From: Prochlorococcus sp. AG-402-N08
Lineage (GTDB): Bacteria > Cyanobacteriota > Cyanobacteriia > PCC-6307 > Cyanobiaceae
NCBI GenBank assembly: GCA_003216535.1
Contig: QCIS01000002.1
Coordinates: 1-64,000 of the forward strand
Direction: 5' to 3'
DNA: 64,000 bases
The notes under the pieces were generated by a model that made no database searches, was not told where the DNA came from, and was given only the letters and a program-made list of their open reading frames with translations. The position numbers were made by a program, and so were the translations under genes. Shown piece by piece: positions 57,393 through 64,000 of the stretch; the stretch's first letter is position 1; every line of letters starts with the position of its first letter.

Positions 57393-58127
57393 TTGGTTGA
57401 ATCTAATCAAAATCAAGATTCCAATTTAGGATCTAGGCTGCAACAGGATCTAAAAAATGATCTTATTGCTGGATTGTTGGTTGTAATACCTCTAGCTACA
57501 ACAATTTGGCTGTCATCATTAGTTAGTAAATTTGTATTAACATTAGTTACTTCAGTTCCAAAGCAATTAAATCCTTTTATTACTTTAAATCCTTTATTAC
57601 AAGATTTAATTAATCTTACCTTAGGTTTAACTGTTCCTTTATTAGCTATTTTGCTTATAGGCTTGATGGCGAGAAATTTCGTAGGAAGATGGTTATTAGA
57701 ATTTGGAGAGGGTACTTTATCAAAAATTCCTGTAGCTGGAGCGGTTTATAAAACTCTCAAACAACTGCTAGAAACTTTCTTAAGTAATAAATCTAATCGA
57801 TTTAGAAGAGTTGTTCTAGTTGAATATCCACGTGAAGGACTATTTAGTGTAGGCTTTGTAACTGGTGATGTAGGACCTTCTCTTCAGCCAGAATTGGAAG
57901 AAAAGTTACTTAGTGTTTTTATACCTACAGCACCAAACCCAACTACCGGGTGGTATACACTCGTTCCCGAATCATCCGTTAAGGATTTAGATATTTCTGT
58001 TGAAGATGCTTTTAGAACGATAATTTCGGCTGGGATAGTTAATCCTGATGAAAAAAATAATACTACAAATCCAACATTTTCAAAATTGTTTTCTCAATTA
58101 AGAGCTTCCACTAATACTTCTTCTTAA
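57393..58127 (+). CDS. DUF502 family membrane protein
   Basis: A 244-residue protein with two hydrophobic hairpins: about residues 25-53 (LIAGLLVVIPLATTIWLSSLVSKFV) and about 75-98 (LGLTVPLLAILLIGLMARNFVGRWLL). PVAGAVYKTLKQLLETFLSNKSNRFRRVVLVEYPREG near 118-154 is the DUF502 core. The soluble C-terminus includes FIPTAPNPTTGWYTLVPES. The function of the family is unknown; COV-type plant relatives affect vascular patterning. The start is TTG at 57393 and the gene abuts nusB. Confidence 0.88.
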   Translation: MVESNQNQDSNLGSRLQQDLKNDLIAGLLVVIPLATTIWLSSLVSKFVLTLVTSVPKQLNPFITLNPLLQDLINLTLGLTVPLLAILLIGLMARNFVGRWLLEFGEGTLSKIPVAGAVYKTLKQLLETFLSNKSNRFRRVVLVEYPREGLFSVGFVTGDVGPSLQPELEEKLLSVFIPTAPNPTTGWYTLVPESSVKDLDISVEDAFRTIISAGIVNPDEKNNTTNPTFSKLFSQLRASTNTSS

Positions 58128-58130
58128 TTG

Positions 58131-58757
58131 ATGCATAATAGATCCCTCTCTAGAGAATTATCTCTAATTTCTCTTGGCCTGATAAAAGATAAAGGTGATT
58201 TTAAATTAAATAAATTTCAGATAGAAGAAATTTATGAATCTGCTTTGGATTCTCTAATAAACCATTGCAGAGAGGAATTAGACAATTGCGAGTCAGAGTT
58301 AGAAAATGCATCACAAAAAATATTAGATAGTGAATTACAAGAAGGTTTTGATTCCTCTTTGTCAAATGTTCGAGATGAGTTAAAAAAAGCACTAACAAAA
58401 ATTGAAACTGTAATGAATACACTCTCAGTAACTTTAGACTTTCCAAAATTAATTGTTTCTAGCGGTCAAATAGATATTAAAGAGGATGTGAATCAGAGGA
58501 TTTGTAATATAATCAATAACATTAAAGTCATCGATTCTGATATTGATCAAGTAATGGATGGCTGGAGATTAAAAAGATTACCAAGAATTGATAGGGATAT
58601 TTTGCGTCTAGCTTATGTAGATATCAATTTTTTGAACACCCCTATCGCTGTTGCTTGTGATGAGGCTGTTAATTTAGCTAATAAATATAGTGATTTGCAA
58701 GGAAGAAAATTTATTAATGGAGTTCTAAGGAGATTACAAACAGTTAAATTGCCATGA
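58131..58757 (+). CDS. nusB: Transcription antitermination factor NusB
   Basis: RNA-binding all-helical protein that acts with NusE/S10 in rRNA antitermination. The 208 residues are longer than the usual 140 because of a central insertion (about 45-115, Glu- and Leu-rich helical). Core motifs are RSLSRELSLISLGL at the start and DRDILRLAYVDINFLNTPIAVACDEAVNLANKY near 155-187, ending FINGVLRRL. I choose the ATG at 58131, which directly follows a TTG abutting the DUF502 stop. It precedes ftsY by 57 bp. Confidence 0.93.
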   Translation: MHNRSLSRELSLISLGLIKDKGDFKLNKFQIEEIYESALDSLINHCREELDNCESELENASQKILDSELQEGFDSSLSNVRDELKKALTKIETVMNTLSVTLDFPKLIVSSGQIDIKEDVNQRICNIINNIKVIDSDIDQVMDGWRLKRLPRIDRDILRLAYVDINFLNTPIAVACDEAVNLANKYSDLQGRKFINGVLRRLQTVKLP

Positions 58758-58814
58758 TTATTTGATATAAATAAATAGTAATTTAAAATCACTAAATACG
58801 AATTATAAATATTA

Positions 58815-60044
58815 ATGACTAATACTGATTCCGATAATTCTCGTGAGTGGGCTGCACAAGCTTATGCACTTTTAAAAAAACGACAGGAAGAGCAAAAGCA
58901 AGAATTACAGAAACAGGAAGAGCAAAAGCAAGAATTACAGAAACAGGAAGAGCAAAAGCAAGAATTGATTGATATTGCTAATAAAGAAAATATTCCTGGA
59001 CAATCTAAAACTATTTCTGAACCAGAATTAGGAGAATTTGATGATAATTTTACTTGGTCTGCAATGGTATTAGCTGCTCAAGGAAAAAAAATAAATCAAA
59101 TATCGATTGATGAAATTGATTGGTTAACTAAATTACGAAGAGGATTAGAAGAGACCCGAAAAGGATTTGTTACTGAATTATTGGATAAATTGGGAGATGA
59201 TCCTCTTACTCCTGAATCTCTTGATGATTTAGAGACTTTATTAATAAGAGCTGATGTAGGGATTGATTCAACTGATAAGGTTATAAGTTCTCTCCGAACA
59301 AAATTAAACGAGGAAGTCGTGGGGGGAGAAGCAGGAATAAAATTCTTGAAGAAAGAATTAAAATTAATTATTGATAAACCAATAAAAAATTCTGGTACTG
59401 ATCTCTTAGTTCCCCAAAAGGGCAAGTTAAATGTCTGGTTATTAGTTGGAGTTAATGGTGTTGGTAAAACTACTACCTTAGGAAAATTAGCATATTTGTC
59501 ATCCAAAAGTAATTATAAAACGTTGATAGCTGCGGCTGATACTTTTAGAGCGGCTGCAGTAGAGCAACTTAAAGTATGGGGAGATAGAAGCAATGTTGAC
59601 GTTATATCGAATCAATCAAAAAACGCTGATCCAGCTGCTGTAGTTTTTGATGCAATTAATTCTGCAAAAAAAAGAAATGTTGATTTATTACTGGTTGATA
59701 CAGCGGGTAGATTGCAAACAAAAAATAATTTGATGGATGAATTAGCAAAAATAAAAAAAATTATTGATAAAAAGGTTCCAGATGCAATTATTGAATCATT
59801 ACTAGTTTTAGATGCGAGTCAGGGCCAAAATGGCTTAAAGCAAGCAAAAAGTTTCGCTAAATCAGCAGATTTAACTGGAGCAATTATTACTAAATTAGAT
59901 GGAACCTCTAGAGGAGGAGTTTCTTTAGCTGTATCTGAAGAAGTAAATTTGCCTATAAGGTTTATTGGAGCTGGAGAAGGCATAAAAGATTTGAGACCCT
60001 TTAATAGTTATGAATTTGTAGAGGCTTTGCTTGCAGATAAATAA
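58815..60044 (+). CDS. ftsY: Signal recognition particle receptor FtsY
   Basis: SRP GTPase that docks ribosome-nascent chains at the membrane. The 409 residues have an acidic, repetitive N-terminal A domain (about 1-75), then an NG domain with G1 GVNGVGKTTTLGKLA near 214-228, DTFRAAAVEQLKVW near 241-254, LLVDTAGRLQ near 294-303 and ITKLDGTSRGG near 357-367. The A domain contains a 10-residue unit EEQKQELQKQ repeated about 2.7 times, coded by a perfect 30-bp DNA repeat. The repeat likely varies among strains without harming the GTPase. Confidence 0.97.
   Translation: MTNTDSDNSREWAAQAYALLKKRQEEQKQELQKQEEQKQELQKQEEQKQELIDIANKENIPGQSKTISEPELGEFDDNFTWSAMVLAAQGKKINQISIDEIDWLTKLRRGLEETRKGFVTELLDKLGDDPLTPESLDDLETLLIRADVGIDSTDKVISSLRTKLNEEVVGGEAGIKFLKKELKLIIDKPIKNSGTDLLVPQKGKLNVWLLVGVNGVGKTTTLGKLAYLSSKSNYKTLIAAADTFRAAAVEQLKVWGDRSNVDVISNQSKNADPAAVVFDAINSAKKRNVDLLLVDTAGRLQTKNNLMDELAKIKKIIDKKVPDAIIESLLVLDASQGQNGLKQAKSFAKSADLTGAIITKLDGTSRGGVSLAVSEEVNLPIRFIGAGEGIKDLRPFNSYEFVEALLADK
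58884..58966 (+). repeat. 30-bp perfect tandem repeat inside ftsY (2.7 copies)
   Basis: Two complete identical units (58884-58913 and 58914-58943) and a partial third to 58966. The period is a multiple of three, so the frame is kept. Identity at every base, including third positions, points to recent slippage or unequal exchange. Confidence 0.9.
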
Positions 60045-60111
60045 ATATTTAATTAATTTTTTTTAAAAATTTAAATTTAATGTTAAAACATACTTATCTA
60101 TTAGATTTGTT

Positions 60112-61455
60112 TTGACAAATAACCAAAAAGAAAAAATATTTTCGAATAAATTTATTCAAAATTTTTTAGAAAACGAATCTACAGTAACTTTAAAAAATAA
60201 ATATAAATTTGCTGAAATTGCATCTTCATTAGCATACTATTTAAAATCATTTTCAAATATAAATAAATTACTGGATTATATATGCTTAGTGTTTAAACAT
60301 ATTTTTGCTGAGAATATAATCTTAATTATTCCTTTAAATTATGAGGGGGAGGTATGGAACGAAAATATAAAAATATCTGCTAATGATGAATATTTAACAA
60401 TTCAAGAAGAAATTAATAGTTTTTTGAAGCAATTTCATTTTTCAAAACATTTTAAAATCAAAGAAATTCTTACTTTTGAAAATTCTTTAAAAAATAATTT
60501 TAAAGATTTTAAAATTGAAACAAAAAAAATACTATCTAGAGGTAAATGTAGAGGATTTATTTACATTTTTAGCAAAGATATTTCTAGGCAGTCGATTACA
60601 GAAGATAGTAATTTTAATTTTATTGAAAATTGTCTAGCTGTTGGATTAGAAAATCACTACTTAATAAAAACAAAGAAAAAGCATGAAAACGTAGATAGAG
60701 AAATTTCTACTGGTGCAGAAATTCAATCTCAATTACTCCCGGATTATTGTCCAATTATTCACGGTATAGACCTAGCTGCACATTGTAGACCAGCTCTCCA
60801 GTTGGGGGGTGATTACTATGATTTTATGTGCTTAAAGACGAATATCTCTGAAAAAAGAAAAGAAAAATCAAGATGGGCTTTTGTAATAGGTGATGTCATG
60901 GGTAAAGGGATTCCAGCTGGTCTTTTAATGACTATGTTAAGAGGAATGCTACGCGCAGAGGTTCTTACAGGTCTGCCTCCAGATAGAATTTTGCATGATT
61001 TGAATCAACTAGCAATAAATGATTTAGATCAATCGCATAGATTTGTGACATTATTCTACTCAGATTATGATCCTAGAACTAGAAAATTGAGATTCGCTAA
61101 TGCAGCACATAATCCTCCCCTGCTTTGGAAAAGTTCAGATCAGAAAATCATAAAGTTAGACGCAGAAGGATTTGTACTTGGACTCCAAAAAGATGCTGAA
61201 TATCGTTGTGGTGAAATCAAGCTTAATCAAAATGATTTAGTTCTATATTACACAGATGGAGTTATTGATACTTCCAACTCTTTAGGTCAAAGATTTGATG
61301 AGGAAAGATTAATTAAAACTCTTACAAAATTATGTAAGCAATCTTATACATCCCAAGAAATTTTAAATAAAATTTTTAAAAAGTTAGATGATTTTACAGG
61401 GCAAAATAGACATCTGGAAGATGATGCATCGATGGTTATTTTTCAATTGAAATAG
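60112..61455 (+). CDS. RsbU-type PP2C serine/threonine phosphatase
   Basis: A 447-residue protein. The C-terminal half (about 190-447) is a PP2C/SpoIIE phosphatase: GAEIQSQLLPDYCPIIHGIDLAAHCRPALQLGGDYYDF near 198-235, FVIGDVMGKGIPAGLLMTML near 255-274, RFANAAHNPPLLW near 324-336 and VLYYTDGVIDTSN near 380-392, with metal-binding aspartates in place. The N-terminal 190 residues look GAF-like (alpha/beta, poorly conserved) and may sense a signal. RsbU proteins control anti-anti-sigma factors; no such partner is adjacent. The start is TTG at 60112. Confidence 0.9.
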   Translation: MTNNQKEKIFSNKFIQNFLENESTVTLKNKYKFAEIASSLAYYLKSFSNINKLLDYICLVFKHIFAENIILIIPLNYEGEVWNENIKISANDEYLTIQEEINSFLKQFHFSKHFKIKEILTFENSLKNNFKDFKIETKKILSRGKCRGFIYIFSKDISRQSITEDSNFNFIENCLAVGLENHYLIKTKKKHENVDREISTGAEIQSQLLPDYCPIIHGIDLAAHCRPALQLGGDYYDFMCLKTNISEKRKEKSRWAFVIGDVMGKGIPAGLLMTMLRGMLRAEVLTGLPPDRILHDLNQLAINDLDQSHRFVTLFYSDYDPRTRKLRFANAAHNPPLLWKSSDQKIIKLDAEGFVLGLQKDAEYRCGEIKLNQNDLVLYYTDGVIDTSNSLGQRFDEERLIKTLTKLCKQSYTSQEILNKIFKKLDDFTGQNRHLEDDASMVIFQLK

Positions 61456-61517
61456 ATATTTTTTGTCACTTATATAAAAAAATGCTTTATTAGAGATACT
61501 TAAAGTAAAAAATTAAT

Positions 61518-62897
61518 ATGGCAAAAGTTTGGAGTAAAAGGTTTAATAATGCTCTTGACCCTTTTATTGAAAAGTTTAATGCCTCAATTGGTTTTGATAG
61601 AAAGCTTATTTTAGAAGATTTAGATTGCTCGATTGCTCACGCGAAAATGCTTGGCAAAACTCAAGTTTTATCTTCTTCTGAAGCTTTGCAAATTATTAAT
61701 GGTTTAGAGTCAATAAAAGTTGAGTATTTGGAGGGTAAATTTTCTCCTAGTCCACCTTCTGAAGATATTCATTATTGTATAGAAGAAAAACTGATAAGTT
61801 TAATTGGCGAAACTGGAAAAAAATTGCATACAGGTAGAAGTAGAAATGATCAAGTTGGTACTGATATAAGATTGTGGCTAAGAAAAGAAATTGACAATAT
61901 TGAAATTTTAATAATTGATTTGCAAAAATCCTTCTTAAATCTTGCGAAATCTAATATTTATACCTTAATTCCTGGATATACCCATATGCAAAGAGCTCAA
62001 CCATTATCTTTGGCTCATCATTTATTGGCTTATATAGAAATGCTCCAAAGAGATCGTCAAAGGTTTAAAGAAGTACGCGCAAGAGTAAATATTTCTCCTT
62101 TAGGAGCTGCAGCATTAGCTGGAACAAAAATAAAAATAGATAGGCACTTTACAGCTGCAGAATTGGGTTTTGAAAAGATTTATAAAAACAGTATTGATGC
62201 TGTAAGTGATAGAGATTTTTGTATAGAGTTTGTTTCTGCATCTGCTTTGTTAATGTCTCATTTAAGTAAAATTTCAGAGGAAATAATTTTATGGGTAACT
62301 GATGAATTTTCTTTTGCAAAATTAACAGATAAATGTGCTACTGGAAGTAGCTTAATGCCGCAGAAAAAAAATCCTGACGTCCCAGAATTGATAAGAGGTA
62401 AAACGGGGAGAGTGTATGGACATCTTCAAGCATTGTTAACTATGGTCAAAGGGGTACCTCTTTCATACAATAAGGATTTTCAAGAGGATAAAGAGCCAAT
62501 ATTCGATACTGTAGAAACAGCATCTTCTTGTGTTAAAGCAATGACTATTCTCATTAATGAGGGTATTGAATTTAATATTAAAAATTTATCTGATTCTGTA
62601 GAAAATGACTTTTCTAATGCTACTGATTTGGCAGATTACTTAGTTGGTAAAGATGTTCCTTTTAGAACCGCCTATCAAGTTGTTGGAGAAATAGTTAAAT
62701 ATTGTCTTGAGAGAAAAATATTATTTAAAAATCTCAAAATTGATGAATTTAAAAAATTTCATCCCAAATTTGAAGAGGATGTTTTTATGGATCTAAAACC
62801 TCTTAATGTCGTTAAATCAAGGAATAGCGAAGGTGGCACAGGTTTTGTTCAGGTAGAAAAAGAGTTAAATAATTGGCAAACAAAATTGTTACTTTGA
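61518..62897 (+). CDS. argH: Argininosuccinate lyase
   Basis: Splits argininosuccinate to arginine and fumarate. The 459 residues match family length. The signature [12 protein letters not shown] near 276-287 contains the catalytic serine. [20 protein letters not shown] near 107-126 and [22 protein letters not shown] near 155-176 hold other active-site residues. A clear ATG at 61518 follows a 62-bp gap. Arginine made here can feed the speB/speE polyamine route. Confidence 0.97.
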   Translation: MAKVWSKRFNNALDPFIEKFNASIGFDRKLILEDLDCSIAHAKMLGKTQVLSSSEALQIINGLESIKVEYLEGKFSPSPPSEDIHYCIEEKLISLIGETGKKLHTGRSRNDQVGTDIRLWLRKEIDNIEILIIDLQKSFLNLAKSNIYTLIPGYTHMQRAQPLSLAHHLLAYIEMLQRDRQRFKEVRARVNISPLGAAALAGTKIKIDRHFTAAELGFEKIYKNSIDAVSDRDFCIEFVSASALLMSHLSKISEEIILWVTDEFSFAKLTDKCATGSSLMPQKKNPDVPELIRGKTGRVYGHLQALLTMVKGVPLSYNKDFQEDKEPIFDTVETASSCVKAMTILINEGIEFNIKNLSDSVENDFSNATDLADYLVGKDVPFRTAYQVVGEIVKYCLERKILFKNLKIDEFKKFHPKFEEDVFMDLKPLNVVKSRNSEGGTGFVQVEKELNNWQTKLLL

Positions 62898-62961
62898 ATC
62901 TCAATTATTTTTCTCCAACAAGGGTATGCTTTGAAGTAGAATAGTAAAGCAACGTTATTGG

Positions 62962-62982
62962 ACTACTTATTGTAGTTTTTTT
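62962..62982 (+). terminator. Weak hairpin with T-run between argH and the RRM gene
   Basis: ACTAC (62962-62966), loop TTATT and GTAGT (62972-62976) run straight into a T-tract to 62982. This has the shape of a short intrinsic terminator for argH. A TAGAAT hexamer at 62937-62942 just upstream could be a -10 element for the RRM gene, in which case the hairpin would lie in its leader. Confidence 0.4.
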
Positions 62983-63012
62983 ATAAGGTAATTTTTCTTT
63001 GTTGAGTTTAAA

Positions 63013-63558
63013 GTGAGTATTTTTGTTGGCAATTTGCCGTTCCGCGCAGAGCGCGAAGATGTTATACAGTTGTTTGCCCCTTTTGGTGAAGTTTTAAATT
63101 GTTCTCTTCCCTTGGAGAGAGATACTGGAAGGAAAAGAGGATTCGCATTTATTGAAATGGCAGATGAAGCAATTGAATCAACAGCTATTGATGGTTTGCA
63201 AGGTACTGAACTTATGGGTAGGCCATTAAGAATTAATAAAGCTGAGCCAAGAGGTTCTAGTGGATCTCGTAGAGGAGGAAGAGGTGGCTATGGCGGCGGC
63301 GGCAATAGTGGTGGCTACGGTGGTGGTAATAGTGGTGGCTACGGCCGTGGTAATAGTGGTGGCTACGGCGGCGGCAATAGTGGTGGCTACGGTGGTGGTA
63401 ATTCTGAATCTAATAGCTCTTACTCAAATAAATCTTCTGGAGCAGAAGGTTGGGAAGACAGAAGTTATGGAAATTCTTCTGAAAACTCTGAGTATGAAAG
63501 TGGGAGGAGCAGGAGAAAAAGGGGAGTATCCAATGATGCTTCAAAAGAAACAAATTAG
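63013..63558 (+). CDS. Glycine-rich RRM RNA-binding protein
   Basis: A 181-residue protein with one RNA-recognition motif (residues 1-78): RNP2 SIFVGNLPF at the very start and RNP1 RKRGFAFIEM near 40-49. A glycine-rich tail from about 85 to 130 follows, built of the unit GNSGGYGG, then a Ser/Asn/Arg-rich end. Cyanobacterial Rbp proteins of this type are linked to cold response and mRNA handling or localisation. The start is GTG at 63013, three bases before SIFVGNLP. The tail is coded by a 24-bp tandem repeat. The last 4 bp overlap convergent dusA. Confidence 0.93.
   Translation: MSIFVGNLPFRAEREDVIQLFAPFGEVLNCSLPLERDTGRKRGFAFIEMADEAIESTAIDGLQGTELMGRPLRINKAEPRGSSGSRRGGRGGYGGGGNSGGYGGGNSGGYGRGNSGGYGGGNSGGYGGGNSESNSSYSNKSSGAEGWEDRSYGNSSENSEYESGRSRRKRGVSNDASKETN
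63301..63396 (+). repeat. 24-bp tandem repeat, four copies, in the RRM gene
   Basis: Four back-to-back units at 63301, 63325, 63349 and 63373, each coding the octad GNSGGYGG or GNSGGYGR. Only wobble-type differences (GGT/GGC, GGC/CGT) separate them. The block is strikingly GC-rich against the AT-rich surroundings because glycine codons demand it. Confidence 0.9.
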
Positions 63559-64000
63559 AAACCCATCTCTTCAAGAGATTTCGTTAATTTAAATAGATAT
63601 TCAATATTTAATTCTTTTTTTATAGATTTATTTGAAATTTGATTTCTCCAAATTTTTGCTTTTGGTATTCCTTCAACTAAATTTATGAGATGTTTACAAA
63701 TATCCCAAGATTTACCTCCGTTACTTAAATGATTTTCTATATATGGAATTAAGGAAAATATAATATCTGAAGCAGATTTGGTTTTTGTATTAATTCCATA
63801 AATTTTTTGATCAATTTCAGACCATCTTAAGGGATGTTTATACGCTGACCGTCCAATCATGACTCCATCAAAATCATTTAAGGCTTTTAATGATTGATCG
63901 ATATTGGTTAAACCTCCATTGATTTCTATTAATAATTCTGGATTTGATTTTTTCAATTTTTTTACTACTTCGTAATTTAGTGGAGGTATTGTCCTGTTTT
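63555..64000 (-). CDS. dusA: tRNA-dihydrouridine synthase A (partial, N-terminus beyond window edge)
   Basis: FMN enzyme that reduces uridines in tRNA D-loops. Only the C-terminal part is here, about 148 codons running in from beyond the right edge. Recognisable segments are PPLNYEVVKKLKKSNPELLIEINGGL (phosphate-binding strand and loop; read as RTIPPLNY from the edge) and DFDGVMIGRSAY, both typical of DusA. The tail is helical. The frame stays open through the TTG at 63956 up to the edge, so that TTG is not the true start. It overlaps the RRM gene stop by 4 bp (TTAG). Confidence 0.92.
   Translation of the reverse strand, partial: NRTIPPLNYEVVKKLKKSNPELLIEINGGLTNIDQSLKALNDFDGVMIGRSAYKHPLRWSEIDQKIYGINTKTKSASDIIFSLIPYIENHLSNGGKSWDICKHLINLVEGIPKAKIWRNQISNKSIKKELNIEYLFKLTKSLEEMGF

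Noticed and set aside
58884-58966. CRISPR-like repeat array
   Set aside because: The units are contiguous with no spacers, in frame inside ftsY, and there are no cas genes.
63260-63592. A 110-codon alternative plus-strand frame rich in Ala and Val across the RRM gene repeat
   Set aside because: It is the shifted reading of the 24-bp glycine-codon repeat. The repeat keeps all frames open, and the Val/Ala composition follows from that.

Overview
This window is chromosomal DNA of a marine picocyanobacterium, almost certainly Prochlorococcus marinus of a high-light-adapted clade. The evidence is very low GC content, short or absent intergenic gaps, few Shine-Dalgarno sequences, cyanobacterium-specific families (DUF1400, DUF3134, DUF502, a sucrose-phosphate synthase, a phytol kinase-like protein), and the gene order dnaN, PRC-barrel-like protein, purL, purF, gyrA/parC, TPR protein, queG, DUF502, nusB, ftsY, PP2C phosphatase, argH, RRM protein, dus. 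I recognise that order as the conventional start of Prochlorococcus genome records. No insertion sequence, CRISPR array, rRNA operon or obvious prophage is visible. There is one tRNA gene.

Layout. Positions 1-2.6 kb hold a SprT-like metalloprotease (cut by the window edge), a small membrane-anchored protein, a phage T4-type ATP-dependent DNA ligase and a 50-residue orphan. 2.6-6.5 kb is a minus-strand block: a VTT-domain membrane protein, valS, an IscA-like protein and tRNA-Val(UAC). 6.5-17.4 kb is a long plus-strand run: mazG, speE, speB, gcvT, aspS, pyrG, queE, queC, pabB and a pabC-like gene. 17.3-29.4 kb mixes cobA, an MFS exporter, ppk, a sigma-70 factor, a phytol kinase-like gene, aroG, acnB, a ClC transporter and purU. 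29.4-46.8 kb holds a FAD oxidoreductase, dnaK, aroE, rpsF, argG, mraY, small conserved proteins, sucrose-phosphate synthase, uvrA, recN, a UbiB-like kinase, a DUF1400 protein and thrC.

The 336-bp gap at 46,841-47,176 between thrC and dnaN is the only long gene-free stretch. It is extremely AT-rich, carries four DnaA-box-like 9-mers (two back to back) and three copies of the decamer ATTTGTTGAA. It is the probable replication origin. Right of it lie dnaN, purL, purF, parC/gyrA, a TPR lipid-exported or periplasmic protein, queG, a DUF502 protein, nusB, ftsY (with a 30-bp coding repeat), an RsbU-type phosphatase, argH, a glycine-rich RRM protein (with a 24-bp coding repeat) and a partial dusA.

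Functionally the window is mostly core metabolism. It includes purine and pyrimidine synthesis (purL, purF, pyrG), chorismate and folate (aroG, aroE, pabB, pabC, purU), arginine and polyamines (argG, argH, speB, speE), three queuosine steps (queE, queC, queG), and replication or repair (dnaN, parC/gyrA, uvrA, recN, ATP ligase, SprT). The least expected items are the T4-type ligase next to a SprT protease, the iterated motifs at the origin, the stand-alone DUF1400 protein and the recent-looking in-frame repeats in ftsY and the RRM gene. I see no clear undescribed multi-gene defence or mobile system.
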